Source: Pyropia yezoensis (lineage: Eukaryota; Rhodophyta; Bangiophyceae; Bangiales; Bangiaceae). Taken from it: a stretch of 64,000 bases of DNA. The position numbers were made by a program, and so were the translations under genes. Numbering within the stretch: the first letter of the stretch is position 1; every line of letters starts with the position of its first letter. This document shows positions 1 through 11,377 of this stretch, in pieces. The notes under the pieces were generated by a model that saw only the letters and a program-made list of their open reading frames with translations, was not told the DNA's origin and made no database searches. The DNA lies in assembly GCA_009829735.1 (NCBI GenBank), contig CM020618.1, positions 9,329,119-9,393,118 on the forward strand, given 5' to 3'.

Positions 1-1
1 C

Positions 2-2222
2 ATGGCTGCCCGCCGGATGCTAGTTGCGGCCGCTGCAGCGTCGGTGGCGGCGCTCGCCCTCACCGCTGGCACGGCACAGGCGGCCGCTGCTTCCCGCGAC
101 CGGCCCGCCGCGGGCGACGCTGCCAAGCCCCTCACCAGTGACTTTGGCACCCCCGTGGGCGATAATGTCAACACTCTGTCGGTGGGTCCACGGGGTCCCC
201 AGCTGGTGCAGGACACGCGGGCGTTTGAGAAGCTGGCCCGCTTCAACCGTACGTTTCGGTGTCTGCCTGGTGGGGTTGAGCGGAGGGGGGGGAGGGGAGG
301 TGGACAGGCTTGGTTGGGAGTGGCGTTGCGGTGGTTGGGGTGTCGGAAGCCAGTCTGAAGGCGGGGGGTCGGCATCGGATGTAGACTTGGTCATGAGGGC
401 GGCCGGTGCTGACTTGAGTTGTTCTTCGTGTGACCGCTGTTTATGATCGTCCTGTGCTCCGTTGTGTGTGTGTGTGTGTCGCTGCTGATCCCCCTCCCCT
501 GTTGATCTGCTGACAGGCGAGCGCATTCCTGAGCGCGTCGTCCACGCGCGCGGGACGGGCGCGCACGGCGTCTTTGAGTCGTACGGCGACCTGTCGGATC
601 TGACGCGGGCGGGATTCCTGGGGGGGGCCGGCCGCAAGACGGAAGTGTTTGTTCGCTTCTCCACCGTCATCCACTCCAAGGGTTCCCCTGAGACGCTCCG
701 GGACCCGCGCGGTTTTGCGGTCAAGTTTAAGATCGCTGAGAAGTATGGCGGCGGTGTATGGGACCTAGTCGGCAACAACCTTGACGTTTTCTTCATCAGG
801 GACCAGGTGTCTTTCCCAGATATGGTACATTCCTTGAAGCCCGGTACGTTTTGCGCAGGGGGTGGGGAGGGGGGCGGGAAGGTGTCAACTGGCTCACGAG
901 TGCAGTGGCCTCAAGGCAGGCACGTTGTTCTCGGGGACGAGGGGGGGGGGGAGGAGTCAACAGTCTCAGGAGCGCTGCGGCCGAGTGTCGATGGGTGCTC
1001 GGGGGCTGTGGTTCGTGGCGGCGAGAGAATGGCAGTGCACCGGCCTTGACTGCTGGTCTGACACGTTGATGCTTGCTGGTTTCTCGTCCGTGGTTTGTCT
1101 TCTGCGCCACTCTTTGTTACTCTCGACGGTGTATTGATCATTATCTTGTTCCCCGCCAACGCAGACCCGGTCACCAACATCCAGGACCCGAACAGGTTCT
1201 TTGACTTCTTTGGTGCTCTCGGGGGTGCAGCCACCAACATGCTTACGACTTTGTACAGCGACCTGGGGACTCCAGCGACACTTCGCGAGATGAATGGTCA
1301 TAGCGTGCACGCTTACAAGCTCGTCTCGGCGGAGCGCAAGGTCACGTACGTCAAGTTTGAGTGGACCAGCCAGCAGGGCATCAAGAACTTCACCGCCGCC
1401 GAGGCGATGGGAATGCAGGGCAAGGACTTCAACCATGCCACTCGCGACCTGTACAACTCGATCAATGACGGCAAGTTCCCGTCTTGGGAACTGCGGATGC
1501 AGGTTGTGCCGTCGGACCGGATGGACAAGCTGGCCTTTGACCCGCTCGACGCTACCAAGCGGTGGCCCGAGTCGGTTGCCCCCTTCAAGGCTATCGGAAA
1601 GATGACTCTTAATCGGGTGCCCGATAACTTTTTCCAGACTACGGAGAGCGTCGCCATGTCGCCCGGGACGTTTCTCCCGGGTGCGATCGAACCCTCGGAG
1701 GACAAGCTCCTCCAGGGCCGCCTGGTGTCGTATCCCGACACGCAGCGCTACCGCCTGGGGGCCAACTATGCGGACTTGCCCATCAACCGCCCCTTGTCGC
1801 CGGTGCGCGCTTACACCCAGGACGGGGCAGGCAACAATGGTGCCATGACGGGCACCCTCAACTATGGCCTCAGCCTGACCCACCCCGTCTTCCCCACTGT
1901 TGACGCGGCGCGCTTCTCCGAGTCGAAGGTGTGCGACGTGGTCACCCAGGCGCCGATTCCCATCACGGCCGACTTTGCGCAGGCGGGGGAGCTCTACGAG
2001 TCGTTTAGCCCTCGGGACCAGGAGAATCTGGTTGCTAACCTGGCGGGCGACCTTGGGCAGGTGCGCTCTGACCTGGTCAGGAACACCATGTGTTCGCACT
2101 TTTACAAGGCGAACGAAGACTTTGGCCGGCGGGTGGTCGAGGCTGTTAAGTGCAACATGCGGACGGTCCAGACGATGGCGTCGCACTTGGACGATGGCAT
2201 TTCAGACGACCGCCGGTACTGA
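2..2222 (+). CDS. Catalase, three exons, N-terminal signal-like leader
   Basis: Haem catalase that converts hydrogen peroxide to water and oxygen. Exons are inferred at 2-248, 517-843 and 1165-2222. Both introns begin GTACGT and end CAG, and joining them restores the family motif [15 protein letters not shown] across the first junction and [19 protein letters not shown] across the second. The product is about 543 aa. Visible key residues are the distal His at about residue 92 (VVHARG), the Asn pair of DLVGNN at about 169-170, and the proximal haem Tyr at about 381 in [14 protein letters not shown]. The first 28 or so residues ([20 protein letters not shown] then TAGTAQA) look like a signal or transit peptide with an AQA-type cleavage site. 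The C terminus ends DDRRY, so no SKL-type peroxisome signal is visible. The ATG is one base from the window edge, so an upstream exon cannot be excluded. The 3' end converges on the SANT gene. Confidence 0.93.
249..516 (+). other. Catalase intron 1
   Basis: Begins GTACGT and ends GACAG. It carries a (TG)n run near 467-478. Removing it joins Arg83 (C|GC) and gives the conserved catalase motif without a gap. Confidence 0.9.
844..1164 (+). other. Catalase intron 2
   Basis: Begins GTACGT and ends ACGCAG. Splicing joins G|AC to make the Asp of the [11 protein letters not shown] motif. The intron contains G-rich stretches near 858-880 and 938-952. Confidence 0.9.
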
Positions 2223-3007
2223 GCCCGGCCGTGCCGTTGACAATGTAGGGGTGGTGAACGGGGTGCTTGTGGGGGAGGTTTAGAGGAGCTGTTTTGCTCG
2301 AGGCGATAAGCGGGGGGTGATGGCCTTGGCGCCTCGCGTCAGGGGACTGTGCGGAGGTGGTGCAGAGAACCTTTTTTGGTCATGCCGGTGAGTAAGTGCC
2401 GGGGGTTGTCTATTTACGACGCAGCCGCGCTGTCCGACCTTACTGGGGTCGCGCAGACGTGGTCGCGTGCGGCCATTCCGTGGTCGAGGTTCAAGCTCTG
2501 ACAACACGGGAAGGGTGCTCGCCAGTGGCGCTCCGATTGTGCGGTTGCATGACGCGACAGAGCGTAGCATCGGGTCATATAGGCAATGGTCCTTCTCAGT
2601 ACGTGCGCGGCATCATCCCCCTCCCCGACCCTGATCAACCGGGGCTCGACCAGGGGGGGCGAGTGCATTGACAGAATACTCGCTCGCCTTCCGTACGCTG
2701 TTCCAAACGACACACCACAAACTGAAGTGTTTCAGCCAGCGCACCATTCGTGCAGGGTTGGTACCTATTCGCCGCCTCAGGAGCCACCTCTGCCGCGACC
2801 GAAGACACGGCATCACACAGGAGCCACACCGCTCTCTGCCGCGACCTTGGACACAGCGTCACACGGAAACAAGCAGGCAAAAAAAAAAAAAAAACGAAAA
2901 AAAACGCGCCCACCCGCCCTGGGCGCCGCCCTGCCCCGTCCTCCGTGAGAACCCAACGCGCTCCTCTGGCGGGCGCGTCTCGGCAATGGCGGCAACATCC
3001 CCCCCCC
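2223..3007. other. Convergent 3' spacer, catalase / SANT gene
   Basis: Spacer of 785 bp between two convergent stop codons, so it should hold both 3' UTRs. A poly-A run interrupted once lies at about 2880-2905. No protein, tRNA or repeat family is recognised. Confidence 0.6.
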
Positions 3008-6000
3008 TCAAGGTGGCGACAGCCTCCGCGGCGGCGGTGGCAACCCAAACGCGTGCAGGCTGTGCTTCTCTCGGTAAGAAACGAAAAAGTTGCGGCAGTC
3101 ATCTGCGCTGCGAGCAGCGCCAACAGCGGCAGCCATGGCTGCCCAGTAGGTGCCGCCCCTGTCGGCGGGTGTGCCAGCCACTGGCGGTGGCGACGCATAG
3201 CCATTGGGGGTGTCGGCAGCAGTGACCCGCCCCTCCCCGGCTCGGTCACTACCACCGCCGCCGCCGCAGCCACCGCCGCCGCCGACGTCATCACCAGCGC
3301 CATTGCTCTCGCGGGCGCTGCTACTGCTGCCGGCAGACTCGATCGGCGGCTGCCCGAGGCGACACAGGCCAAGCAACAGCTGCCCAACCTCCTCTGCGCT
3401 CCACGGGGACCCGCAGTCCGCAGCGGGAGCCTCCACCGAAGCGGTGCCCACCGCGTCCCTGGCGGGGCCAGCCCCGCGTGCCAGTGACCGCGGCTGCACC
3501 GGCAGTGCTGGCGCCGCCGCCTCCCAAGCAAAGTTTGAGGCCATGGACCGCTCCTTGGGCACCACCGCCGCCAATCGGCGCAAAAGGGGAGCAAGGCGCC
3601 CCCGACCACACGCCGCCGCGACAGCGGGGAGCTGCTTAAGGCTCTGCGACAGCTTGACTCTGTAGTAATGGGCGACCACGTCGGCCACACTCTTGCGCTT
3701 GAACGCCGAGGCGATGCGCCGGAAATTTTTGGGGTACGCCACGAACCGACGGAGGAAGAGGAGGCGCTCGGCGGGCGTCCACGGGTTAATGAGCCGCCTG
3801 TTCACCGTGTCGGCCAGCGGGTCGTCCAGCAAGACGCCGCCGCCGGCCCAGCGGAAGGCACTGGGGGGCGCCTGGTCAGGGATGACCGCGGCATTGCGGA
3901 CCCACCCGGGAACGCCGTCGGAGGTGCTTGACCCGCTGCCCGACGTGGAGCTACTGCTGCTGCTGTCTAAGTCCCCATTGCTAGGCAAGACGCCGCCGTG
4001 GGCCCCAGGCGGGGGCAAGCTGGCGGCGGCTACGGCCGCCGCCGCAGCCGCCGCGGAGCGGGTGCGCGCACCCACAGACGCGCCCACCGACGAGTCGGTT
4101 CGGCTGGTCGGGTCACGCGCCGTCAACGAGGCGGCTGGAGGCAAAGCTGACTGGGCCACAGCGAGGCTGGGGGTTGGGGTCGTCGCGGTGGCGACACCAG
4201 CACAGGCGGCAGCAGCCACCACCGCAGCTGCAGCCGCCCCGGGAAGCCGCATGCCTGTCCCGGTGGCAGAGTAAAACGACTCGATGTCCGTCATGGCCGC
4301 GTCATTGACTGCCGATGGGGACCGCACGCCCGTCACCACAAGGGCGGAAGCATCAGGGGCAGCGGGAAGAGAGTCAGCCGCCGCTGCCGGCGCTGACGAC
4401 GCAGCGATTCCGCCCTCTTGACATGGCTCAGCAGCTGCGTCGTCGCCGACGGCACCACCGCTGCCCGCGCTCGCCATGTGCTCAACCCCACCACACACAG
4501 TGGGCGGCGTGGCACTCCGCCGGACCGGAGGCGTCAGGCTGGACACCGACGGCGAGAGGGATCGACGGCGCTTCAGACCCCGCCTGTCAGGGCTGCGGCC
4601 ACGGGTCAGGCGCACGCCACCATCACCAGTACCAGCGGCGCCACGAGCACAAAGACCGTCGCCGTCTTTGGTGGCGACCCTCTCTCCGTCGTCGCCGCCG
4701 CCAAACGCTGCCGTCAGCCCGTCGGCCAGCGCTGACACGTCAGGAGGCTTCCCAGAAGGCGGCAGCGCCACATCGTCCTGAGCAGTAGGCAAAGCAGCTC
4801 CCCGCACTGACGAGGCAAATGGCAGCAGAGGCGGTGTCGACAGTGTGGCGCCGCGGGCCGCCGGCGATACCACCACCGACTCGCTACGCTCCGACAGGCC
4901 CCCGACGGGAACTCCCCCAGGCGCGATACCACCATCGGCGGAGGCAGTAGTGGTCGGCAGCACGTCAAGATGGGTGCGGACCCGCCTAGAACGCCAAGCC
5001 ACGTGGAACTCTGCTAGCCGCTGCCGGTATGCGTCATCCGCAGCTTGACGGCGCACAATGGCGGCGCGCAGAGAATCGGGGTCGAGGTTGGTAGGCTGCC
5101 AGCCTACGAGAGGCGAATCGGCCGGGAGTCCATCCCCGCCACGGTCGCCATTGCACACACCACAGTCGGCGGGAGGACATGGCAGCGCAACACGCCGGGA
5201 CACACCAAATCGCATCCTTTGAACCGACGGCGTCGTGCCTCCACTGCCCGTTCGTCCCGCCGCGAGCTGTCCCCCAAAACAGTGCCGCCGCAACGGTTTG
5301 TCGGCATCCGTGGCCTGCCGGAGGTTCTCGGCCATCAGCGCGGCACGTGCTGCCGGCGAGAGCGCAGTCGCCGCCACCGCCGCGGCCGCCGCCAGGTTGT
5401 TCCCTTCATTGTAGGCCACCACTCTGGATCTAGCAGACCCGCGGGTGGCGCCCGCCCAAAATGACGTACGCGGCGACGGGGCGCGACGGCGCCGCGCCGG
5501 GCTCTTGGCTCGTACTGCCCCTGTGGGAGGGGGGTGGGGGGGAGGGGGCACCCAGCCCGATGAGGGTGGGGAAGACTCGAGCGGCAAAGGTGGTGACGGG
5601 GAGGCCGACCCCGACGCCGACGGGAACGACCCCCCAAGGAGCGTCTGACGCTGAGCATGCAGCTCCGACAATCGTTCTAGAACAGCGTGGATGTCCTCAA
5701 TCGTCTTGCGTCGGCGGAGGGCCAACGGAGCGGCTGCTGCAGCGTGCGCTTGGGACGGAAAAATGGAGACAGTGTGCAAAGGGGAGCTGGACAAAGGAAG
5801 GCGTGAGGAAGAGGGGGTGGGCGAGGTCGAGGCGCGCGCGCCTGGACTCAAGCACTCGCGCTCAGGCACCTCCAACGTCTCGGTCGATACCGGGGGCAGA
5901 CTGTCAGACAGCAAGGCGGCCGACACCGCCGCCGGTGGGGGGGCCTCCATCGCCACCGGCCTTGACGAGGAGCGCACACCGTCCGCGGGTAGGCTGGTCG

Positions 6001-7947
6001 CGCATGCCGCCACACCGTCCCCCAGCGGTGGAGGCGAAGGCGACGCCGCACGTGGCGGTGATGAGGGTGGTCGCCCACCCTTCCGGGCGATGGCGCCCAT
6101 CGGCGTGTCCACATCGTCCGCCGGTGGCGATGGCCGGCATTCCCTCCCCGTCGCATCCAGCCGCAGGGGCGACAACGACCTCGCCGGCGCAGGCTGCGCC
6201 AGGGGTCGCCCGCCAGGCAGCGGAGACGGAGACGCCCGGCGGGGCGGCGGCTGCACCGGCAATCGCCGATCGCCCGTGGGCGGGAGCCGCAGCGAGGAAG
6301 ACGCCGAGATGGTCGCGGAGCAACCATCCCCATCCACCGCTCGCGACCGCCGCGGAGGGGAGAGCACAGGCAGCCCATCGCCGGCGGTGCGAGTCGGTGG
6401 CGTACCCTGTTGTGGTGCTCCCAGCCAGGCGGGGCCCCCGCTGACCAACGGCCGCAGCGGGGAGAGCACGGGCAGCCCATCTCCCGCCGCGCGCCTCGGT
6501 GGGGTACCCCGTGGCGGGGCCCCCCGCCCGGCGGGGGCCCCTCCGCCTAGCGGGGAGTGGCCGCCCGCCGCAGCCATGTGCATCGCCGGCCGAGAATGCC
6601 CCGTTGGGGACGCCCCTGCTGAAGGTAGTGCGTCCCCCCTCGCCAGCCGGACGCGAGGCCGGCGAGGCGCGGGAGCATCACATCGGGGAGGGAGGGACAC
6701 TGCCCGCGAGGCCAGGGCGGAGCCCACCAGCAGTGGCATCACACCCCCGCCCTTGCCGCCTGCCGCGGGCAACGGGTGCTGCTGCCGGTTCCGCTGTAGT
6801 ATCAGAGGCGGCGGTGGCGGCGGCGGTCGCGGCGGCCGTGGAGGTGGTCGCAGCGGTGAGGGTGGCGATTGTGGTGCCTGCCACAGGGGCTCGGGGCGCG
6901 GCACCTGCGGGGATTCGACCCCCCTCCAGGGTGCCACCAGGGGCAGCTGCTGCGGCGGCATCGGCACAAGTGGCCGTGGCCCCGGCCCCGGCGGGTGAGC
7001 CGCGGCCGCCCATCCCGCGGGCGCCCCAGCAGGCGGGCCCCCCCATTCCGGGGCTGGCCGCAACGGGCCACCCGTTGGCCCGCCGTGGACAGGGGGGCGC
7101 GGCGGCGACGCGCCCACTGGCTCCCACCGCCTGTCGGCATCCGCGGAGGGGGGGGGAGCCAGCCGCGGTAGCGACGGAGGAACTGGCTCCCACCGCCCGT
7201 CAGCGCCCACAGCGGGCTGCGGCTGGTGGGGACGGCCCCCAGGGGAAACAAAATAGTCGACGGCCCCCGCCGCGGGCGGCGCCCCGCCGTGCGCACGGGG
7301 GCGAGGTGGCGACGCCCCCACCGGCTCCCACCGCCTGTCGGCATCCGCGGTGGGGGGGGGGGGCAGCCACGGTAGCGACGGGGGAACTGGCTCCCACCGC
7401 CCGTCAGCGCCCACAGCGGGCCGCGGCAGGTGGGGGCGCCCGCCGGGGGGAACAAAATAGTCGACGGCCACCGCCGCAGGCGGCGCCCCGCCGTAAGGAG
7501 ACCGCCCTCGTGGGGCCGCATCATGGAGCGGCGGCGGCGGCTGCGGCGGCGGCGCAACGCGTGGGGAACCGCCGCCGCGGTGAGGAGGCGCTGCGAGCGG
7601 TGGGAGCGGCGAGCCGCGGGCACCCCGCCGAGGCGGCGGGTGCCCACCGCCGGCGAGCGCAGGGTGCGGCAACGGGGCGGTGGCGACGGGCGGCCGCCCC
7701 CGGCCAAGGTCTGCGTAGCGGAGCGCCTCGGCCGCCTCCCCCCCCGCCCACGTCGGTCGCAGGCCCGCGGCACCGTTTGTCAGGGACCGCGGCAGCCCAG
7801 GAGAGCGCCCGCGAATCGACCTGCCCCCCGGGCGTCCCCCTGCCTCCGCGTCCATCCGGTCGGCAAGGGCGTAGCCACGGGTCGGCGACGCGACCTGCAT
7901 CGGCGGCTGGGACAGCGCCGGCGAGAGAGACACTGGTGTCAATCGCC

Positions 7948-7987
<40 letters not shown>

Positions 7988-8087
7988 GGACGACCAGAGG
8001 ACGCCGCTGGCTCGCCCATCGTGGGGAGGGTGTGCCGGCGGTGACGACGACCAGGGCACCGGGTGTGACGCGGCGGCGGCGGCGGCA

Positions 8088-8122
<35 letters not shown>

Positions 8123-8641
8123 ACCTTGACGCCGCGGGGGCGCACCCCCCCGAGGTGGCGACCACGACGGCGCCACGGACAGGCCCGCCAACGGGCCACG
8201 AGCCTCCCCCCACCCATTCCCTGCGACAGCAGCAGCGGCGGCCGCCCGGCGGCGCGGCGGGTCGTCGGGCAGCCGATACGGCCGCGCGGCGGCAGCGGCA
8301 CCGCCACCGCCGCCGTCCACCCGCCCCCCGCCGCCGGCTCCCGCACCACCCGACGCCGCCGCCGTGTACGACACGGGGGCACCCCCGTCGTCGCGCAGGC
8401 CGGCGTGCGGCGCCGGCGCCCCCCCCAGCGCCGCCGGTACCCCCCGCGCCGCCGCCGCCCCAGGTGCAGGCCACCCGCCGCCAGAGGCCGCCCCGCCAGC
8501 CGCCGGCCACCGCCCACCCCCCGCTTCGTGCGCCGCGTACCGCTGGGGCAGGCCGGCGGGGCGGTGGTCTGGGTAGGGCGGGCCACCCCAGCGGCGGCCC
8601 GCCGTGGGGCTCCCGGGAAGCGGGAATGGGGGCGGCGACAT
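3008..8641 (-). CDS. NCoR/SMRT-like co-repressor with two SANT domains
   Basis: Single-exon protein of 1877 aa. The N-terminal 1,500 residues are mostly disordered Pro/Ala/Ser/Gly sequence. A first SANT/Myb-like domain lies at about residues 1617-1668 (NPWTPAERLLFLRRF, then KNFRRIASAFKRKSVADVV). A second lies at about 1745-1865: it opens SPWSAEEVGQLLLGL, carries a Gly/Ser insertion, then resumes with ADDCRNFFVSYREKHSL. Paired SANT domains spaced by a linker are the hallmark of NCoR/SMRT/Snt1 subunits of HDAC3/Set3-type complexes, in which SANT1 activates the deacetylase and SANT2 reads histone tails. A short helix (RRKTIEDIHAVLERLSELHA) near the middle could be a partner-binding segment. An in-frame TGA at 8657-8659 just upstream supports the ATG at 8641. 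Residues about 390-530 hold a 68-aa tandem duplication and about 695-765 a 34-aa one. Another two-SANT protein class (for example MIER/RCOR-like) is possible. Confidence 0.72.
6361..6564 (-). repeat. 102-bp in-frame tandem duplication in SANT gene
   Basis: Two copies in tandem, offset exactly 102 bp (for example the AGAGCAC/GGGCAGCCCATC block at 6361 and 6463). Each encodes 34 residues around the motif AGDGLPVLSP. The offset is a multiple of three, so the frame is kept. Confidence 0.8.
7121..7528 (-). repeat. 204-bp in-frame tandem duplication in SANT gene
   Basis: Two adjacent copies offset exactly 204 bp (CTCCCACCGCCTGTCGGC at 7121 and 7325). Each encodes a 68-residue module containing AVDYFV, GADGRWEPVPPSLP and DADRRWEPVGASPPRP. 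Copies diverge at scattered bases but keep the reading frame. The right edge is approximate. Confidence 0.85.
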
Positions 8642-9283
8642 GGGGCCACGGGCGGGTCAGGGCCAAAAACAAAACGGGGAAACAGTCCTAGGGGGAAGGC
8701 GGGGGAGGGAGGGGGGAGGCGTGCAGGGAGGGGTGAGGCGGGGGGGGGGGAGATGCACAGAGTGGGGAGGGAGCGAGGGGGGATGCGTACAGGGGGAGGG
8801 GGGGTGGGGGGAAGCGGGGAAGCGTCCGCGAGCGGCAGCGCACGGGGAGCCGCCGCGACCGGCGGGCGCGTCGACGGCGCGGCCGGCGGGGACGCGCCAC
8901 TGGCGGCGGCGGGCGCGGCGGCGGCGGCGGCTCGATCGGCGGGGGTGCCCCGTCGGCAGCGGCAGCGGCCGCCGCCGCCCCCCCCCCCCACCCCCCCCCC
9001 CCCCCTGCCCCCCCCCCCCCCCCCCCCGCCCCCGCCCCAGCCCGCCGTCGCCGGCGGCGGGGGCGGCCACAGCGCCGCTAGGGTCGGCTTGTCTGGCCAA
9101 CGACGGCGGCGGCGGCGACGACGGGGGGGGGGGGGGGGAGGGGGGGGGGTGGGACGGCACAAAGCCGCAACCGTGACAGGGGCGGCGGTGGCCAAGACGG
9201 GGACGGCGACCGCCGGCGGCAGCGGTCGTAACGGCGGCGGCCGGGTAGCGGCGGCGGCAGCGGTAGCGGCGGCGGCAGCGGTA

Positions 9284-9331
<48 letters not shown>

Positions 9332-9566
9332 GCGGTGGCGGCGGTGGAAGCCGAGTGCGTTGGCGTGGGGTGGGGTGGGGGGTTATTCTGTAAGAGCCGC
9401 GGGCGGGGGGGGGGGGAGGGGAGGGAGCAGGGGGGACGGACCACGGCGCCGGCCGGCGGCTGGCGGCGGCGGCCGGCGGCGGCCGGCGGGCCGGCGGCGG
9501 GCCGGCCCACCGGTGCGTGGCCGCAACGGCTGCGGGCGCGCGCTCGCGACGCGCGCGCTGCGGGGG

Positions 9567-9662
9567 GGGGAGCGGGCACGCAGGGCAGGCAGGGCACAGG
9601 CAGGGCAGGCAGGGCAGGCAGGAAGGCAGGAAGGCAGGCAGGCAGGCTGGCGCTGGCGAGAG
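9567..9662. repeat. CAGG/GGCA tetranucleotide tract
   Basis: Impure tandem run of GGCAGG/GCAGGCAG units with interspersed GGAAGGCAG units. It ends about 20 bp before the assembly gap and probably helped cause it. Confidence 0.8.
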
Positions 9663-9681
9663 GCTGGAACGGAGGGGGGGG

Positions 9682-9969
9682 NNNNNNNNNNNNNNNNNNN
9701 NNNNNNNNNNNNNNNNNNNNNNNNNNNNNNNNNNNNNNNNNNNNNNNNNNNNNNNNNNNNNNNNNNNNNNNNNNNNNNNNNNNNNNNNNNNNNNNNNNNN
9801 NNNNNNNNNNNNNNNNNNNNNNNNNNNNNNNNNNNNNNNNNNNNNNNNNNNNNNNNNNNNNNNNNNNNNNNNNNNNNNNNNNNNNNNNNNNNNNNNNNNN
9901 NNNNNNNNNNNNNNNNNNNNNNNNNNNNNNNNNNNNNNNNNNNNNNNNNNNNNNNNNNNNNNNNNNNNN
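9682..9969. other. Assembly gap (288 N)
   Basis: Run of 288 unspecified bases following a G homopolymer and the CAGG repeat. The true gap length is unknown. Confidence 0.99.
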
Positions 9970-11346
9970 AGCCACGACCCATCGTGGCCCCCTCCTGGCG
10001 GGGCTGCCCGTGAGTCGGCAGGGGGCGCCGGGCGGCGTCGCGCCACTGGCGCCATGCATGAGCACGGCGACGCGCGCCATGGACCGTTTATGGGACCCTA
10101 CCGACGGACGGGTTGCCCAACGTGCGCAGCCGGATGGGAAAGGGGGGGAGGCGCCGCTGCTGGCATGGCGCCGCGTGGGAAACGTGGCCATTGCTTTCAT
10201 CTACTGGAGGTAGGGGGGGTGGGGGAGGGGGGGTGCCGTACGATGGCTAGCGTAGGAGCGGACCCACCCTGCCCCCCCACCCCCCTACGCCCTCGCCTGG
10301 CCTCGTCGGCACACACGCCGCTGGGGTAAAGACGCGCAGCGTCCGTGTCGACACGTCGACGGGCTCCCCTCCCTGACCTGTACCCACTTTCCTCCCCGTC
10401 GCCACAATGCGCGGCGGAAATGGCGCGAATGGGCATAGGAGGGGGAGAAGGAAAGAAGCGCGCGGGGGGAACGGCGAGCGGCCCAGCGACACCGGCGGCA
10501 CCGCACGGCAGAGACAGCGGGGCGGGGATCCAGACGGCGAGAGCGTAAGCAACAAGGGTGGACCCACGCGCTGTGTTTGCGAGATGAGGGTACGGGGGAG
10601 GGGCAGAGGGGACCCGGGGGAAGCGGGGACATGCCCTACTGCACCACACCACCACCTTCCCCCGCCGCCACCCGACGCTTCCTGAGAGAAGTGGTGGTGG
10701 TGGTGCCCCCGTCGAGGTCCTACCGGGTTCGCCCCAGCCCTTCCCGCCAGTGGAACCGCCCATCCCAGTGCCGTCATCTAAACGTGCCAGGACAGCCGCC
10801 ACCACCCCCTCCCCCCATCGTTTGCCATGGGTATCGCACCGTCCCTCTGGTCACTGCGGTAGCTGCGAAAGAGGTGGCGGCAATGGTAGAGGGGTGCGGC
10901 GTCGGTAGGACCCGGGCCTCTCCTCCTCCCCCTCCCTTGGGAAACATCCCACGGCGGCCGGGCCTGCCGCCACCACAGCCCAGCGCGTCGATGCCCGGTA
11001 TCGACACTGGCATTGACGATCAAGCGGAGGGTGACAGGGGCGCGGCCGCCAAAGCCCCGCCGCATCCGGCGGCTGCAGACGCATCCGTCCCTGTTCAAGG
11101 TCATGGTCGGGATGAAAGGGAGGGTGCTCATCCAGTCTCTGTCACCTGAGCGCGCGGCCTAACCTGCGCCTGACACCGCCTTTGCGACGTATCGGCCGCA
11201 CAAGCCGCGGGCCGTCATCCCCCGTCGCCAGTGGTGTCTCTTCACTTCCCCCCCGCCCCCCAGAACCATTCTAACGCTGACACCCGGGAAGCGAGTTCCA
11301 GACTGCGGGGAGTTGTGCGTGATGGAGGTGGGTCAGGCGCCTGCGA

Positions 11347-11377
11347 TGGGTGGGGGGGGGGGGGGGGGGGGGGGGGG
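11347..11377. repeat. Long G homopolymer
   Basis: Roughly 28 consecutive G in a non-coding region, one of many long G or C runs in the window. The length is likely uncertain in the assembly, and the tract could form a G-quadruplex. Confidence 0.9.
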
